Assembly (NCBI GenBank): GCA_965530755.1
Contig: CBESNA010000019.1
Location: 7,578-71,577 of the forward strand
DNA length: 64,000 bases
Reading direction: 5' to 3'
Source: SZUA-35 sp965530755
GTDB taxonomy: Bacteria; Actinomycetota; Acidimicrobiia; Acidimicrobiales; SZUA-35
Below, one piece after another: positions 1-8,116 of the stretch. The stretch's first letter is position 1. Each line of letters opens with the position of its first letter. The notes beneath the pieces are model-generated. The model was not told the DNA's origin. It saw only the letters and a list, made by a program, of their open reading frames with translations, and did no database searches. Position numbers and translations under genes: made by a program.

Positions 1-2
1 AA

Positions 3-542
3 AGCGTGAACATCGGCGTTGCGCTCTGGAGCCACCCCGACAGCGGCTACCTCATGTCGCCACAACTCTGCAATCGGTTGGCGGACATCGAGAACGTCGT
101 CGCGATCAAATACAGCGTCCCTCGCCCGATGTACACCGAGCTCACTGAGCTCGCCTCGGATCGAATTCAAGTCAGCACCGCGTCCGAGACCGAGTGGCTC
201 GACAACATTCTCGAGCTCAACTGGAAGCTCTACCTGTGTTCCTCGCCGCCATTTCTTCTCCAGACGGCAAACGATCGACGCATGCACGACTACACCCATG
301 CAGCGTTCGCTGGCCGCGCCGACGAGGCCCGTGAGATCAGTCGGAGCCTCGACCCCGTGCGAGAGGCACTGATGGAAACCCGGCCCGCAGAGAAGCCGCA
401 CGCGCACCAGAAGTACTGGCAGGAACTCCTCGGTCAGGTGGGAGGGCGGGTTCGACGACCGTTGCTGGAGCTGACCGATGAGGAGAAGGCCGTGACCAGA
501 GAAGCGTTCGATGGGTGCGGCCTCGGGTCGGACCGGAACTGA
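3..542 (+). CDS. DapA-family aldolase (dihydrodipicolinate synthase-like), 5' end outside window
   Basis: This is the C-terminal part of a class I, Schiff-base-forming aldolase or lyase of the DapA/NanA family. The reading frame is open to the window edge, so the N-terminal half of the TIM barrel is missing. The visible VVAIKYS motif contains the lysine that forms the Schiff base in this family (residue 35 counted from the GTG at position 6). The GTG at 6 is therefore an internal codon and not a start. The substrate cannot be assigned, because DapA paralogues also act on keto-sugar acids and hydroxyproline derivatives. The stop lies 1 nt before the GTG proposed for the next gene, so the two are probably cotranscribed. 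Confidence 0.75.
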   Translation, partial: SVNIGVALWSHPDSGYLMSPQLCNRLADIENVVAIKYSVPRPMYTELTELASDRIQVSTASETEWLDNILELNWKLYLCSSPPFLLQTANDRRMHDYTHAAFAGRADEAREISRSLDPVREALMETRPAEKPHAHQKYWQELLGQVGGRVRRPLLELTDEEKAVTREAFDGCGLGSDRN

Positions 543-543
543 C

Positions 544-1350
544 GTGGCGATCAAACCAACTCTTCGAGTGGCGTTCGTCGGCTGGGGAGCGATCGCCCGA
601 ACTGCCGCAGAGATGCTCACTCGTCGTTCGGTGGAGATCGTGGCTGTCGCGACCCGAGACGCTTCGTTGTCGAGGGACGTGATCCCTTCGACGGCCAGGG
701 TGATCACCGACCCGGACGAGTTGCAGAGCATCGAAGCCCACGTGGTTGCGGAGGCAGCGAGCCGAGAGGCTGTTGGACCATGGGGTCACGCAGCTCTTGC
801 GGCGGGATCCGACTTCATCGTCTCGTCTGTATCCGCCTTGGCTGATCCCCGGCTCTTGGAGTCGCTCCAAGAGGCAGCGATCAGCGGTGGTTCGCAGCTC
901 TGCATCCAGCCCGGCGCGCTCGCAGGAGTCGAGGCTCTCGCCGCCGCCCGCATCATGGGGATCGACTCGGTGGAGCATCGGATCGTGAAGCCGCCGCTTG
1001 CCTGGCTCGGTACAGCGGCCGAGACGCTCTGCGATCTGGGTTCGCTCACTGAGCCAAAGGTGTTCTTCACCGGCTCGGCGGCAGAAACGGCCTCGCAGTT
1101 TCCCAAGAACGCCAACGTCGCGATGACGACGGCCCTCGCCGGCATCGGTCCGGAGGCGACAAGGGTCCTGCTCGTTGCCGATCCGGAGGCGCAGACGAAT
1201 CGACACGAACTGAGGGCTCACGGCGACTTCGGGGAACTCCAGGTCGCCATCGCCAACTTCGCGTTGCCGGACAATCCGAAGACCTCAGCAATGGCTGCGT
1301 TGAGTCTCGTCCGGGCGATCGAAAACCGTGTCAAACCCATGGTGATTTGA
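544..1350 (+). CDS. nadX: L-aspartate dehydrogenase family protein
   Basis: This is probably a NAD(P)-dependent L-aspartate dehydrogenase, making iminoaspartate or oxaloacetate from aspartate. From the GTG at 544 it has 268 residues, normal for the family. It begins with a Rossmann glycine motif (VGWGAIA, about residues 12-18). It carries the family signatures FPKNANVA (186-193), NRHEL (219-223, the His being the proposed catalytic residue) and NPKTSAM (244-250). An upstream ATG at 511 would overlap the preceding gene by 32 nt and add 11 residues without similarity to the domain, so GTG 544 is preferred. Pairing with a DapA-like lyase suggests amino-acid catabolism rather than NAD synthesis, but that is inference. 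Confidence 0.78.
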   Translation: MAIKPTLRVAFVGWGAIARTAAEMLTRRSVEIVAVATRDASLSRDVIPSTARVITDPDELQSIEAHVVAEAASREAVGPWGHAALAAGSDFIVSSVSALADPRLLESLQEAAISGGSQLCIQPGALAGVEALAAARIMGIDSVEHRIVKPPLAWLGTAAETLCDLGSLTEPKVFFTGSAAETASQFPKNANVAMTTALAGIGPEATRVLLVADPEAQTNRHELRAHGDFGELQVAIANFALPDNPKTSAMAALSLVRAIENRVKPMVI

Positions 1351-1371
1351 AACAGGGCATCTGTCGAGCGG

Positions 1372-2133
1372 TCAGGCCGTTTCTGCCCCGGGGAGGTCGA
1401 GTGCCTGGCTGAGTTTGCGGGCGGTCTGCTTCCAGGATCTGCTCGACGGGTCAATGACGTCGAAGTGATCCTCGCCATCGATGACGATTACCTCGACCGA
1501 ACTGGCGAAATTGGTCGTGTGATGGACGGGCACGTCGAGATCGGCGTCGCCCGAGACGAGCAATGTGGGTGTCGAGGCGATGATTGGCTGGGCCACCTGG
1601 AAAGCCTGAGGCTGGTCTTCTGGCGACCCGTTGAGAAACCGCTGAACAGCCTGCGAGCCGAGATTCTCGGCTGCGGCAAGCTGCAGATTGGTGACAGCTG
1701 CCTGCCCCACGATGAAGATTGGCGTGACTAGCGGGTCAGCGCCTGGCATGCCGTGCTCGAGATGCCGCCGGCTTCCGGCCCAAAGGGCGAGGTGGCCGCC
1801 CGCCGAGTGACCGACGGCGGCGATTCGAGCGAGATCGAGGCCGAAGGTCGTGGCTGCCGTGGCGAGCCAGTCGATTCCTGCCGCCACGTCGAGCAGCGTC
1901 CCGGGATAGCCACCGCCAACGTTTCCAACTCGTCGGTACTCGAGGTTCAAGACGGCGTAGCCCCGCTCCAACAGATCGAGGGCGAGGGGAACCATGAGGT
2001 CCAGTTCGTACGCCGACTTCCAGAATCCGCCGTGAATGAGAACGACAACAGGATGGTCGCCGTCGCTGGTCGGGAGATACAGATGGCCGAATTGCTCGCG
2101 GAATTCTCCGTACCGCATGTCATGGATGTCCAC
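1372..2133 (-). CDS. Alpha/beta hydrolase, kynurenine formamidase/esterase-like
   Basis: A 253-residue cytoplasmic alpha/beta hydrolase. It shows the oxyanion-hole motif HGGFW (34-38), the nucleophile elbow GHSAGG (Ser110), a likely acid Asp200 within GDADLDVP and the catalytic His223 within GEDHFD. The HGGFW variant and size resemble the BD-FAE/kynurenine formamidase group, which hydrolyses N-formylkynurenine or small esters. No tryptophan-catabolism genes flank it, so the substrate is open. It converges with the aspartate dehydrogenase gene, with about 20 nt between the stops, and stands alone on its strand. Confidence 0.72.
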   Translation of the reverse strand: MDIHDMRYGEFREQFGHLYLPTSDGDHPVVVLIHGGFWKSAYELDLMVPLALDLLERGYAVLNLEYRRVGNVGGGYPGTLLDVAAGIDWLATAATTFGLDLARIAAVGHSAGGHLALWAGSRRHLEHGMPGADPLVTPIFIVGQAAVTNLQLAAAENLGSQAVQRFLNGSPEDQPQAFQVAQPIIASTPTLLVSGDADLDVPVHHTTNFASSVEVIVIDGEDHFDVIDPSSRSWKQTARKLSQALDLPGAETA

Positions 2134-2359
2134 GTTGTGCTCCGTCTTGAACGGCGACCCTTCTTTCTAGTCGGTCTCGCTGGGCGCAGGTGCGCCAGTT
2201 CCTCCACTGTGAGTGCCTGCCTCGAGTAGCTCTCCAACTTTCCTTGCACTTTTGTGAATCGGCGCTCACCATGGGGACACATCGCTGTGCGCGGCCGAGG
2301 GGTGTCCGGCCGATAGCTCCGAGCTACCACGTGCGCCAGCGCACAGGAGAGGGGCCATC

Positions 2360-3394
2360 ATGTCCGTTTCGATGACTGCAGTGATCCGCAGTTCGGTGGT
2401 TGCAGCGCTCGCGGCTGCTTCGCTGGCCGCAGGCGGAGCTGCGCCTGCGTCGGCTGGAGGTGATACGGGGATCGTGGTCGGGGTGGCGAAGGCGCCGATC
2501 ACCCCTGATGGCGATGTTGCTGGGGCGGCAACGGATTTCGTGATCACGCTCGATGCGTCGCTGAATCCGTCGGTTCAGGGGCGGACTCTGCTGGCAGGCA
2601 TGACCGTCAAGGTCACATTGCCTGACGACTTCGTGAATCTTGGCGGTCCGGTCCTGAACCCGGGCCCGCCGCCTGCGTCGTGCCCACCGCCGGCGGGAAC
2701 CTGCAGCACCGGCGTCTTGCTGCAAGGGTGGCCGCAACATCCGATTCCGCCGTCGCCGTTGAACTACACGGTCGGAGTGCAGGGCACAAACACGATCGTG
2801 TTCACCGCCACGCAGGACCTCGTTCCGGCGCCGCCCGCTGAGCCGGGCTTGAAGCAGGTGCATCTCATCTTGCGGAGCTTCGTCAACCCTGGGCCGGGCC
2901 GCTACGAGTTCTTGGTGGAGGCTCAGACCGGACCGGGTGGTGCCGTCGAGACCGGTGTCGCCGTCGTGCACATCCGTCCGAAGCCAAGGGCCAGCATCAA
3001 CGTGACCAGCGTGTTCAACGCCGGCACGCCGAACACCATTTATCAACAGGCATCGCCGGGCGCAACGGTTCCGCTCGACTACGACTTCTTCTTGTGGGAC
3101 AAGAAGGGTGATCCGGCCGTTGGCGTCGAGATCCGCTCGCTGAACGACGACCATGCCGTGCTGGTGCAGGGGCACAGGGTTGTCGGTCAGATCACCATCG
3201 ACTCTCCACCAGGCGCATCTGGTCAGCAGGTCAGCTCGCTGGGACCGTCAACACCGGTCGTCGGGCCGGTGCTCAACCTGGACACCGCCCGCCTGACCGC
3301 CCAGTTCACCGCAGGTGATGCGCCGGGTCTCTACACAACCACCTTCAAGATGAACAACGGGACGAGCGCCCAGATGTTCGTTCACGTCTCTTGA
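2360..3394 (+). CDS. Secreted protein of unknown function
   Basis: A 344-residue exported protein I do not recognise. The N-terminus is a Sec signal peptide with an Ala-rich core and a likely cleavage site after APASA (about residue 32). A good ribosome-binding site (GAGAGG) precedes the ATG. The mature part is rich in Gly, Pro, Val and Thr, has no catalytic motif I can see, and has the alternating pattern of a beta-sandwich. It contains several proline runs (PPPASCPPP) and one Cys pair around residues 110-118. No transmembrane anchor or sorting signal is visible at the C-terminus, so it is probably released. It is flanked by unrelated genes and looks monocistronic. Confidence 0.6.
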   Translation: MSVSMTAVIRSSVVAALAAASLAAGGAAPASAGGDTGIVVGVAKAPITPDGDVAGAATDFVITLDASLNPSVQGRTLLAGMTVKVTLPDDFVNLGGPVLNPGPPPASCPPPAGTCSTGVLLQGWPQHPIPPSPLNYTVGVQGTNTIVFTATQDLVPAPPAEPGLKQVHLILRSFVNPGPGRYEFLVEAQTGPGGAVETGVAVVHIRPKPRASINVTSVFNAGTPNTIYQQASPGATVPLDYDFFLWDKKGDPAVGVEIRSLNDDHAVLVQGHRVVGQITIDSPPGASGQQVSSLGPSTPVVGPVLNLDTARLTAQFTAGDAPGLYTTTFKMNNGTSAQMFVHVS

Positions 3395-3504
3395 CCCTGT
3401 CGCTCAGCGACACGCCCTGCGGCTGATGCACACTCGCACCGGGTGGCGACTGCCACTCCGGTGCACCACGAACTCTGGTTCCGCCGATCGGGCAGAATGC
3501 TGGT

Positions 3505-3840
3505 GTGCCGTTCGACGCTGACCTCGCAGAGCGCATTCGACGATCCCTCGACGTGCGCGAGGTTCGGGAGGTCGCCATGTTCGGCGGCCGCTCCTTCATG
3601 GTCCACGAGCAGCTCACGGTGGCGGCGGCGTCCGACGGCTCGTTGCTGCTTCGCTGCGCACCCGGACAGCTCGATCGGCTTCTTGAACGAGAAGGCGCGC
3701 AGCCGGCTGAGATGCGTGGCAAACCGATGAGTCCGGGCTGGATTCGCGTTGACGTCGAGACCGTGCGAGATGACGCTGTTCTTCGGCAATGGATCGACGA
3801 TGCCGTGGCTTACGCGCGGCAACGAGCAACTGGTCGCTGA
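3505..3840 (+). CDS. TfoX N-terminal domain protein
   Basis: A 111-residue protein matching the TfoX N-terminal fold: an N-terminal helix, then MFGGRSFMVHEQL, then a strand pair with SLLLRC, and a C-terminal helix after PMSPGWIRV. Stand-alone TfoX-N proteins are common in actinobacteria and their role is unknown; only the two-domain proteobacterial TfoX/Sxy is tied to competence. The segment AMFGGRSFMV is the most recognisable signature. The next gene is on the opposite strand. I make no functional claim beyond the domain. Confidence 0.72.
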   Translation: MPFDADLAERIRRSLDVREVREVAMFGGRSFMVHEQLTVAAASDGSLLLRCAPGQLDRLLEREGAQPAEMRGKPMSPGWIRVDVETVRDDAVLRQWIDDAVAYARQRATGR

Positions 3841-3873
3841 ACTCGCGGCGCCAAGCTTTCACGATGGCGGCTC

Positions 3874-3900
3874 GAGCCGAGTGGCTCCGGTGATTTCTTT
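3874..3900 (+). terminator. Possible terminator hairpin
   Basis: GAGCC-GAGT-GGCTC (3874-3887) can form a five-pair stem and is followed by a T-rich stretch ending TTTCTTT. It sits in the roughly 100 nt gap between the convergent TfoX-N and formate/nitrite-transporter genes, where a terminator for the plus strand is expected. The stem is short, so this is tentative. Confidence 0.3.
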
Positions 3901-3943
3901 GGCGAGTGTGCGGCGATGGCGACGAGCGCGCTTCGAGTACTGG

Positions 3944-4792
3944 TCATTCGGCGGTGCCTTGACGGTGATTGTTGACGAGCCAGAAGGGCAGGGCGACCAG
4001 GAAGAAGGCGCCGAGGATGTTGCCGATGGCGGCGGGGGCGATGCCCCAGGCGAGCGCGTCCGCCCATCCCGGGCCGGTGCCAAGGGGTTGGATCAGCGAG
4101 AAGTAGGCCATGTTGGCGGGGCTGTGCAGGAACCCGCCGGCAACGAAGGCCATCACGGTCACCAGTACCGGGATGTACTTACCGATGATCGTGCGTCCCA
4201 TGGTGGCCAGGAACGCTGCCATGCCGACAAGCCAGTTGCCGAGCATGCCGGACACCACAGCCCGGAAGAATCCGTCGAGACCGCCGATGCCTTGGTAGCG
4301 CATCTTCGAGGCCGCGATCTCTCCGAGCAGGTCTTCGTAGCCAGTGCTGTAGCTCTGCGTGTAGTTGACGATCTGGCCTATGAGGAAGGCGCCGAGGAGG
4401 TTCCCGGCGGCGGCGAGGATCCACAGTCGAAGGATCGATGAGCGGATCGTTGCCGGGTCGCGGCTGAGCAGGGTGGCGGGGAGCTCCACGTTGACTTCGG
4501 TGAACAGCAGTGCGCCGCTGAGCACGACGAGGAAGAAGCCGACCGAGAAGCCGAAACCTTCGAGCAAGCGTTGGACTCCCTCGTTCTCCGTGCCTGTCGC
4601 GATGAGCGTGCTGAACAATGCGCCAATCGTGATGAACCCGCCGGCGAGGCTGCTGAGGATGAGCACCTGCCAGCCCGACAGCGACATGGAGCGTCTGGCG
4701 CCGGCCTCGGCCATCTCCACGAGCACTAACTCTGGTGCGAGGTGCTGGGCGGGCGGGAGGTTGTACGCTTCGGGATCGTCGGCGCTTGTCAT
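3944..4792 (-). CDS. Formate/nitrite transporter (FNT) family channel
   Basis: A 282-residue integral membrane protein of the FNT family (FocA/NirC/HSC type), normally a pentamer passing formate, nitrite, hydrosulfide or a related monovalent acid. Six hydrophobic segments are visible from about residue 40 to 275. A roughly 35-residue cytoplasmic N-terminus precedes them. The region GFLHSPANMAYFS corresponds to the conserved loop before the last helices. The ligand cannot be read from the sequence, and there is no adjacent formate lyase or nitrite reductase. The ATG overlaps by 4 nt (ATGA) the stop of a 20-codon ORF that has a strong ribosome-binding site, so translation of the channel may depend on it. 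Confidence 0.82.
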   Translation of the reverse strand: MTSADDPEAYNLPPAQHLAPELVLVEMAEAGARRSMSLSGWQVLILSSLAGGFITIGALFSTLIATGTENEGVQRLLEGFGFSVGFFLVVLSGALLFTEVNVELPATLLSRDPATIRSSILRLWILAAAGNLLGAFLIGQIVNYTQSYSTGYEDLLGEIAASKMRYQGIGGLDGFFRAVVSGMLGNWLVGMAAFLATMGRTIIGKYIPVLVTVMAFVAGGFLHSPANMAYFSLIQPLGTGPGWADALAWGIAPAAIGNILGAFFLVALPFWLVNNHRQGTAE

Positions 4793-4851
4793 GGGGCGTC
4801 CTGTTTCGATGCCCTTAGTGGCGTCGAGATCGGTGCAACAGACATGGGCAT
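4789..4851 (-). CDS. Short upstream ORF coupled to the FNT channel gene
   Basis: A 20-residue ORF that begins with ATG at 4851, 3-4 nt after a strong AAGGAG sequence, and ends in a TGA overlapping the start codon of the FNT gene (ATGA). The peptide starts MPMSVAPIST and has no membrane segment. The FNT start has no strong ribosome-binding site of its own directly upstream, so the short ORF probably feeds ribosomes into it or acts as a leader peptide. It could also be chance, but the spacing and exact overlap argue for function. Confidence 0.4.
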   Translation of the reverse strand: MPMSVAPISTPLRASKQDAP

Positions 4852-4860
4852 GGTCTCCTT

Positions 4861-4876
4861 AACCCGCTTCGGGGTT
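4861..4876 (-). other. Hairpin next to the leader ORF ribosome-binding site
   Basis: On the minus strand AACCC-CGAAGC-GGGTT folds into a five-pair hairpin whose 3' arm ends immediately before the AAGGAG of the short ORF. It lacks a T-run. It could end the upstream membrane-protein transcript or modulate access to the ribosome-binding site. Confidence 0.3.
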
Positions 4877-5003
4877 GTGGCGTTCCGTCACGGTTCAGAA
4901 CCGAGCGCGGTCGATGGATGTTCTCGCGAGTGAGACGCGGCGAACCGGATCGAACAGGTGATGGGACACCAATCCGATCCGGACGTCGAAGGCGAGTACC
5001 GCC

Positions 5004-5687
5004 TCAGACCAGTGCCGGCTGAGCCTCTCGGGCGATTTCGCTGACCCGATCGCCTTGGAACCGGATGATCTTCTGGATCGTGGTCAAGACCAGAACGATC
5101 GAGATCAGGATCATTGCCAGGCCCGTCAGGCGAAGACCGGGGAGCCACGTACCCACTGCTCTGGTGAATCCGATGTTGGCCAGGTCTGCACCGGAAGCGG
5201 TGGATGGATCGGCGATGGCGCTGGGATCGACCCCACCGATCGAAACGGCGGCAGCAATCCCGATGACAAAGGCGACGATCTCGGTCATGACGCCCATCAT
5301 CATCAGCATCGGTGTGGCCGTGCCGGTCCATGGCTTCTTCAACTGAAGCGGCTGAGCGCCGAGCGACGTCTGCACATCGCGTCCGGCATCACGGAGGTGC
5401 CTGACGATGTTGACGAGTGTCATCGTGATCGCTCCGAGGATCATGCCCATTCCGAGGAACAGGACTGCTCCGGTCAGCTGAACCAGCGCCTCTCCACGTC
5501 CAAGGTCGGCGGCGACCCCCGACGGCGAGAAGAAGTCACCAAAGTTCACGCCGCCGGCAATCGCGAGCCCGAGAGCGCCCAGCACAGCCATGGAGCCCAT
5601 CCCGAGCATCGGCCAAGCCATCTTCTTGGCCATCGTCTGGACGGCATCGTCGCCCTTGTAGGGAATGGAGTTGTCTGTCGTAGCCAC
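5004..5687 (-). CDS. Membrane protein with two copies of a repeated two-helix module
   Basis: An unrecognised integral membrane protein of 227 residues from the GTG at 5687, which is preceded by a very good ribosome-binding site (GAGGAGG, 7 nt away). An in-frame ATG at 5768 overlaps the upstream stop by ATGA and would add 27 polar residues; both starts are possible. There are four hydrophobic helices in two pairs. Each pair reads helix - DFF/GVDP-type polar loop with AADL or GADL - helix - NIVRHLRD or TIQKIIRF basic tail. The same unit occurs once in the neighbouring 118-residue protein. No catalytic residues are evident. The gene lies in an operon with its paralogue upstream and the FNT channel downstream. 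Confidence 0.6.
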   Translation of the reverse strand: MATTDNSIPYKGDDAVQTMAKKMAWPMLGMGSMAVLGALGLAIAGGVNFGDFFSPSGVAADLGRGEALVQLTGAVLFLGMGMILGAITMTLVNIVRHLRDAGRDVQTSLGAQPLQLKKPWTGTATPMLMMMGVMTEIVAFVIGIAAAVSIGGVDPSAIADPSTASGADLANIGFTRAVGTWLPGLRLTGLAMILISIVLVLTTIQKIIRFQGDRVSEIAREAQPALV

Positions 5688-5764
5688 GGGGTGTCCTCCT
5701 CGAGTGTTGGATCCTTTTGCGTTGTTTGTCTTCGTTGTGTTCGTGTTGCGTTGCAGTAGGGAGG

Positions 5765-6121
5765 TCATGACGTTGCGCCTTTCGTGAGGATCGCCGGCAG
5801 GGATGACACCATGGCGTCACGGCGATAGGAGATGGTCTTGCGGATGTTGCTCAGGGCGTAGGGCACTGCTCCGGCGAACATGACGGCCAAGCCGACGATG
5901 CCCAGCGGGTTCGCCCAGGCTCGGGTGGATGCCCACACACCCTGATCTCGCAGGGCATCAGCAGCGCTGGAGCTGGCCGGGAACAGGTCTGCCGCCGCCA
6001 CGCCGGCGATGATCAGCGCGATGAACGCCGCCGCCGCCACTATGGCTCCGACAAGTCCGACGGCGAGCGGCTCGTAGTTGACGCTGGCCCTTTCCGATGG
6101 GACTGGTTGTTTCGTTTTCAT
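5765..6121 (-). CDS. Small membrane protein, single copy of the same module
   Basis: A 118-residue membrane protein from the ATG at 6121 (ribosome-binding site GAAGGGGG). An in-frame start at 6157 would add 12 residues and is less well supported. It has two hydrophobic helices separated by a loop with ADLFPASSSAADAL, then a basic tail NIRKTISYRRD. This matches both halves of the downstream membrane protein, especially the pattern RA(x)n-L-x3-GLA-x5-I-x-K-I-x4-D. It is divergent from the GH15 gene and is the first gene of the minus-strand FNT operon. Function unknown. Confidence 0.6.
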   Translation of the reverse strand: MKTKQPVPSERASVNYEPLAVGLVGAIVAAAAFIALIIAGVAAADLFPASSSAADALRDQGVWASTRAWANPLGIVGLAVMFAGAVPYALSNIRKTISYRRDAMVSSLPAILTKGATS

Positions 6122-6285
6122 CGTTCCCCCTTCAGAGGTGATAGTTCCGGTTGTCACACCAAAGAACCGGTCCGGGGTCCATCCAGAGCCACAAATGGCC
6201 GATCCGACGCAATCACCGACGACCTACGACAGAAAACGCCGTTGAATGGGTGCACGACAACGAGCAGAAATTGGAGACTGGCGCC

Positions 6286-8073
6286 ATGCGACGCATCGAG
6301 GACTACGCCCTGTTGAGCGACTCGAGATCTGCCGCGCTTGTCTCGAAGAGGGGATCAATCGACTGGCTCTGCTTCCCGCGCTTTGATTCCGGCGCATGCT
6401 TTGCGTCGTTGCTCGGCACACCGGACAACGGTCACTGGTCGCTTGGCCCGGTCGAAGCCTCCCGAGTGGTGAGGAGCTACCGGGCGGGATCGCTCGTGCT
6501 CGAGACGATCCACTCAACGGCGACCGGCGTCGTTGCCGTGATCGACGCGTTGGTGCCTGTGGGTGACGCACATCGCTTGGTGCGGCGCGTCGAAGGTCGC
6601 AGCGGCACCGTGGCGATGCGAACCGAGATGCGGGTCCGGTTCGACTACGGCAGCATCGTGCCCTGGGTCACCAGATCCGACGGTGCAGTATCAGCGGTGG
6701 CCGGCCCTGAGGCTCTCGTGCTGCGCACGCCCATCGAGTTGCACGGTGAGGGGTTCGCAACGGTCGGTGACTTCAGCGTGGGGACAGGTGATCTGGTCTC
6801 GTTTGAGTTGGTCTGGCACGAGTCACACCAGGTCGCACCACCTCCGATCGCTGTCGACGACGCTGTCGAGGCGACGCTCGACTGGTGGCAGGAGTGGTCG
6901 AATCGGCTGACCTATGACGGCGCATATCGCGACGAGGCCCGTCAATCCCTGACGGTTCTCAAGGGTCTTTCTCATGGGGCGACCGGCTCGTTCGTCGCTG
7001 CACCCACGACGTCGCTTCCTGAATGGGTCGGGGGCTCTCGTAACTGGGACTATCGATACTGCTGGCTACGCGACGCGACGTTCACCTTGTTGGCGCTGCT
7101 GAAGGGCGGCTGCGTCGACGATGCCCGCTCCTGGCGGGATTGGCTCGTGCGTGCGGTGGCCGGTGAGCCGTCGCGGTTGCAGATCATGTACGGGCTCGCC
7201 GGTGAGCGACGGTTGCCCGAACTGGAGCTTCCGTGGTTGGACGGTTTCGAGGGCTCGAGACCGGTCAGAGTCGGCAACGGGGCCGCTGACCAAGTCCAAC
7301 TCGACGTCTTCGGCGAGGTCATGGACGCCATGCACCAGGCCCGACTGCACGGTTTGGCTCCCGAGGAGAATGCCTGGCGGGTGCAGGAAGCGATGATGGA
7401 GTGGCTCGAAGGCAACTGGCAGGAGCCCGACGAGGGCATCTGGGAGGTTCGTGGCGGCCGGGACCAATTCACCCATTCAAAGGTGATGGCCTGGGTGGCC
7501 TTCGACCGGGCGGTCAAGGCCGTCGAGCAGCACGGGCTCGGCGGGGACGCAGCGAAGTGGCGCAGACTGCGAGCGCAGGTGCACGCCGAGGTGTGCGCCA
7601 ACGCCGTGGACCACCGTGGGGTGTTCACCCAGTCCTACGGCGGACACGCGCTCGATGCGTCGACACTGATGATCCCTCTCGTCGGTTTCCTCCCGGCAAA
7701 CGACCCGAGGGTGGTGGCCACGGTGGAAGCCATTCAGAGCGAGCTCACCACCGACGGATTGGTGATGCGTTATCAGGTCGGTGACGCTGGCGACGGCGTC
7801 GGTGGAGAAGAAGGAGCGTTTCTGCTGTGCTCCTTCTGGCTCGTCGACTGTCTCGCAATGATGGGCCGGCCTGACGACGCCACGTCCCTCTACGAACGGC
7901 TTCTGGGTCTACGAAACGACGTCGGTCTCCTGGCCGAGGAGTACGACCCCGTCGCCGGCCAACAACTCGGGAACTTTCCCCAGGCCTTCTCCCACATCGC
8001 GATCGCCAGCAGCGCCATGACACTCTGCCCCGACCATGTCGGTCCCAACGAAGAACGAGGACTTCAGCCATGA
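6286..8073 (+). CDS. Glycoside hydrolase family 15 (glucoamylase/trehalase-like)
   Basis: A 595-residue inverting exo-hydrolase of family GH15, releasing glucose from alpha-glucans or trehalose. It has the usual order: N-terminal beta-sandwich with YALLSDSRSAALVSKRGSIDWLCFP, then an (alpha/alpha)6 barrel starting near SRNWDYRYCWLRDA. The likely general acid is Glu387 in GIWEVRGG and the general base lies in AEEYDP (about 551-552), followed by GNFPQAFSH. These match the actinobacterial GH15 group that includes mycobacterial-type trehalase, so trehalose is a realistic substrate. No signal peptide, so it is cytoplasmic. ATG 6286 fits the domain start; longer upstream starts add unrelated sequence. 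The Crp-type gene begins about 43 nt downstream. Confidence 0.88.
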   Translation: MRRIEDYALLSDSRSAALVSKRGSIDWLCFPRFDSGACFASLLGTPDNGHWSLGPVEASRVVRSYRAGSLVLETIHSTATGVVAVIDALVPVGDAHRLVRRVEGRSGTVAMRTEMRVRFDYGSIVPWVTRSDGAVSAVAGPEALVLRTPIELHGEGFATVGDFSVGTGDLVSFELVWHESHQVAPPPIAVDDAVEATLDWWQEWSNRLTYDGAYRDEARQSLTVLKGLSHGATGSFVAAPTTSLPEWVGGSRNWDYRYCWLRDATFTLLALLKGGCVDDARSWRDWLVRAVAGEPSRLQIMYGLAGERRLPELELPWLDGFEGSRPVRVGNGAADQVQLDVFGEVMDAMHQARLHGLAPEENAWRVQEAMMEWLEGNWQEPDEGIWEVRGGRDQFTHSKVMAWVAFDRAVKAVEQHGLGGDAAKWRRLRAQVHAEVCANAVDHRGVFTQSYGGHALDASTLMIPLVGFLPANDPRVVATVEAIQSELTTDGLVMRYQVGDAGDGVGGEEGAFLLCSFWLVDCLAMMGRPDDATSLYERLLGLRNDVGLLAEEYDPVAGQQLGNFPQAFSHIAIASSAMTLCPDHVGPNEERGLQP

Positions 8074-8116
8074 CCACCTTGTTCACGTCAGCAGGCAGCC
8101 GACTAGCGTGACATTG

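Noticed and set aside
337..1221. Minus-strand open frame antisense to aspartate dehydrogenase
   Set aside because: The sense frame carries several aspartate dehydrogenase motifs. The antisense protein is Arg/Ser-rich with no family resemblance.
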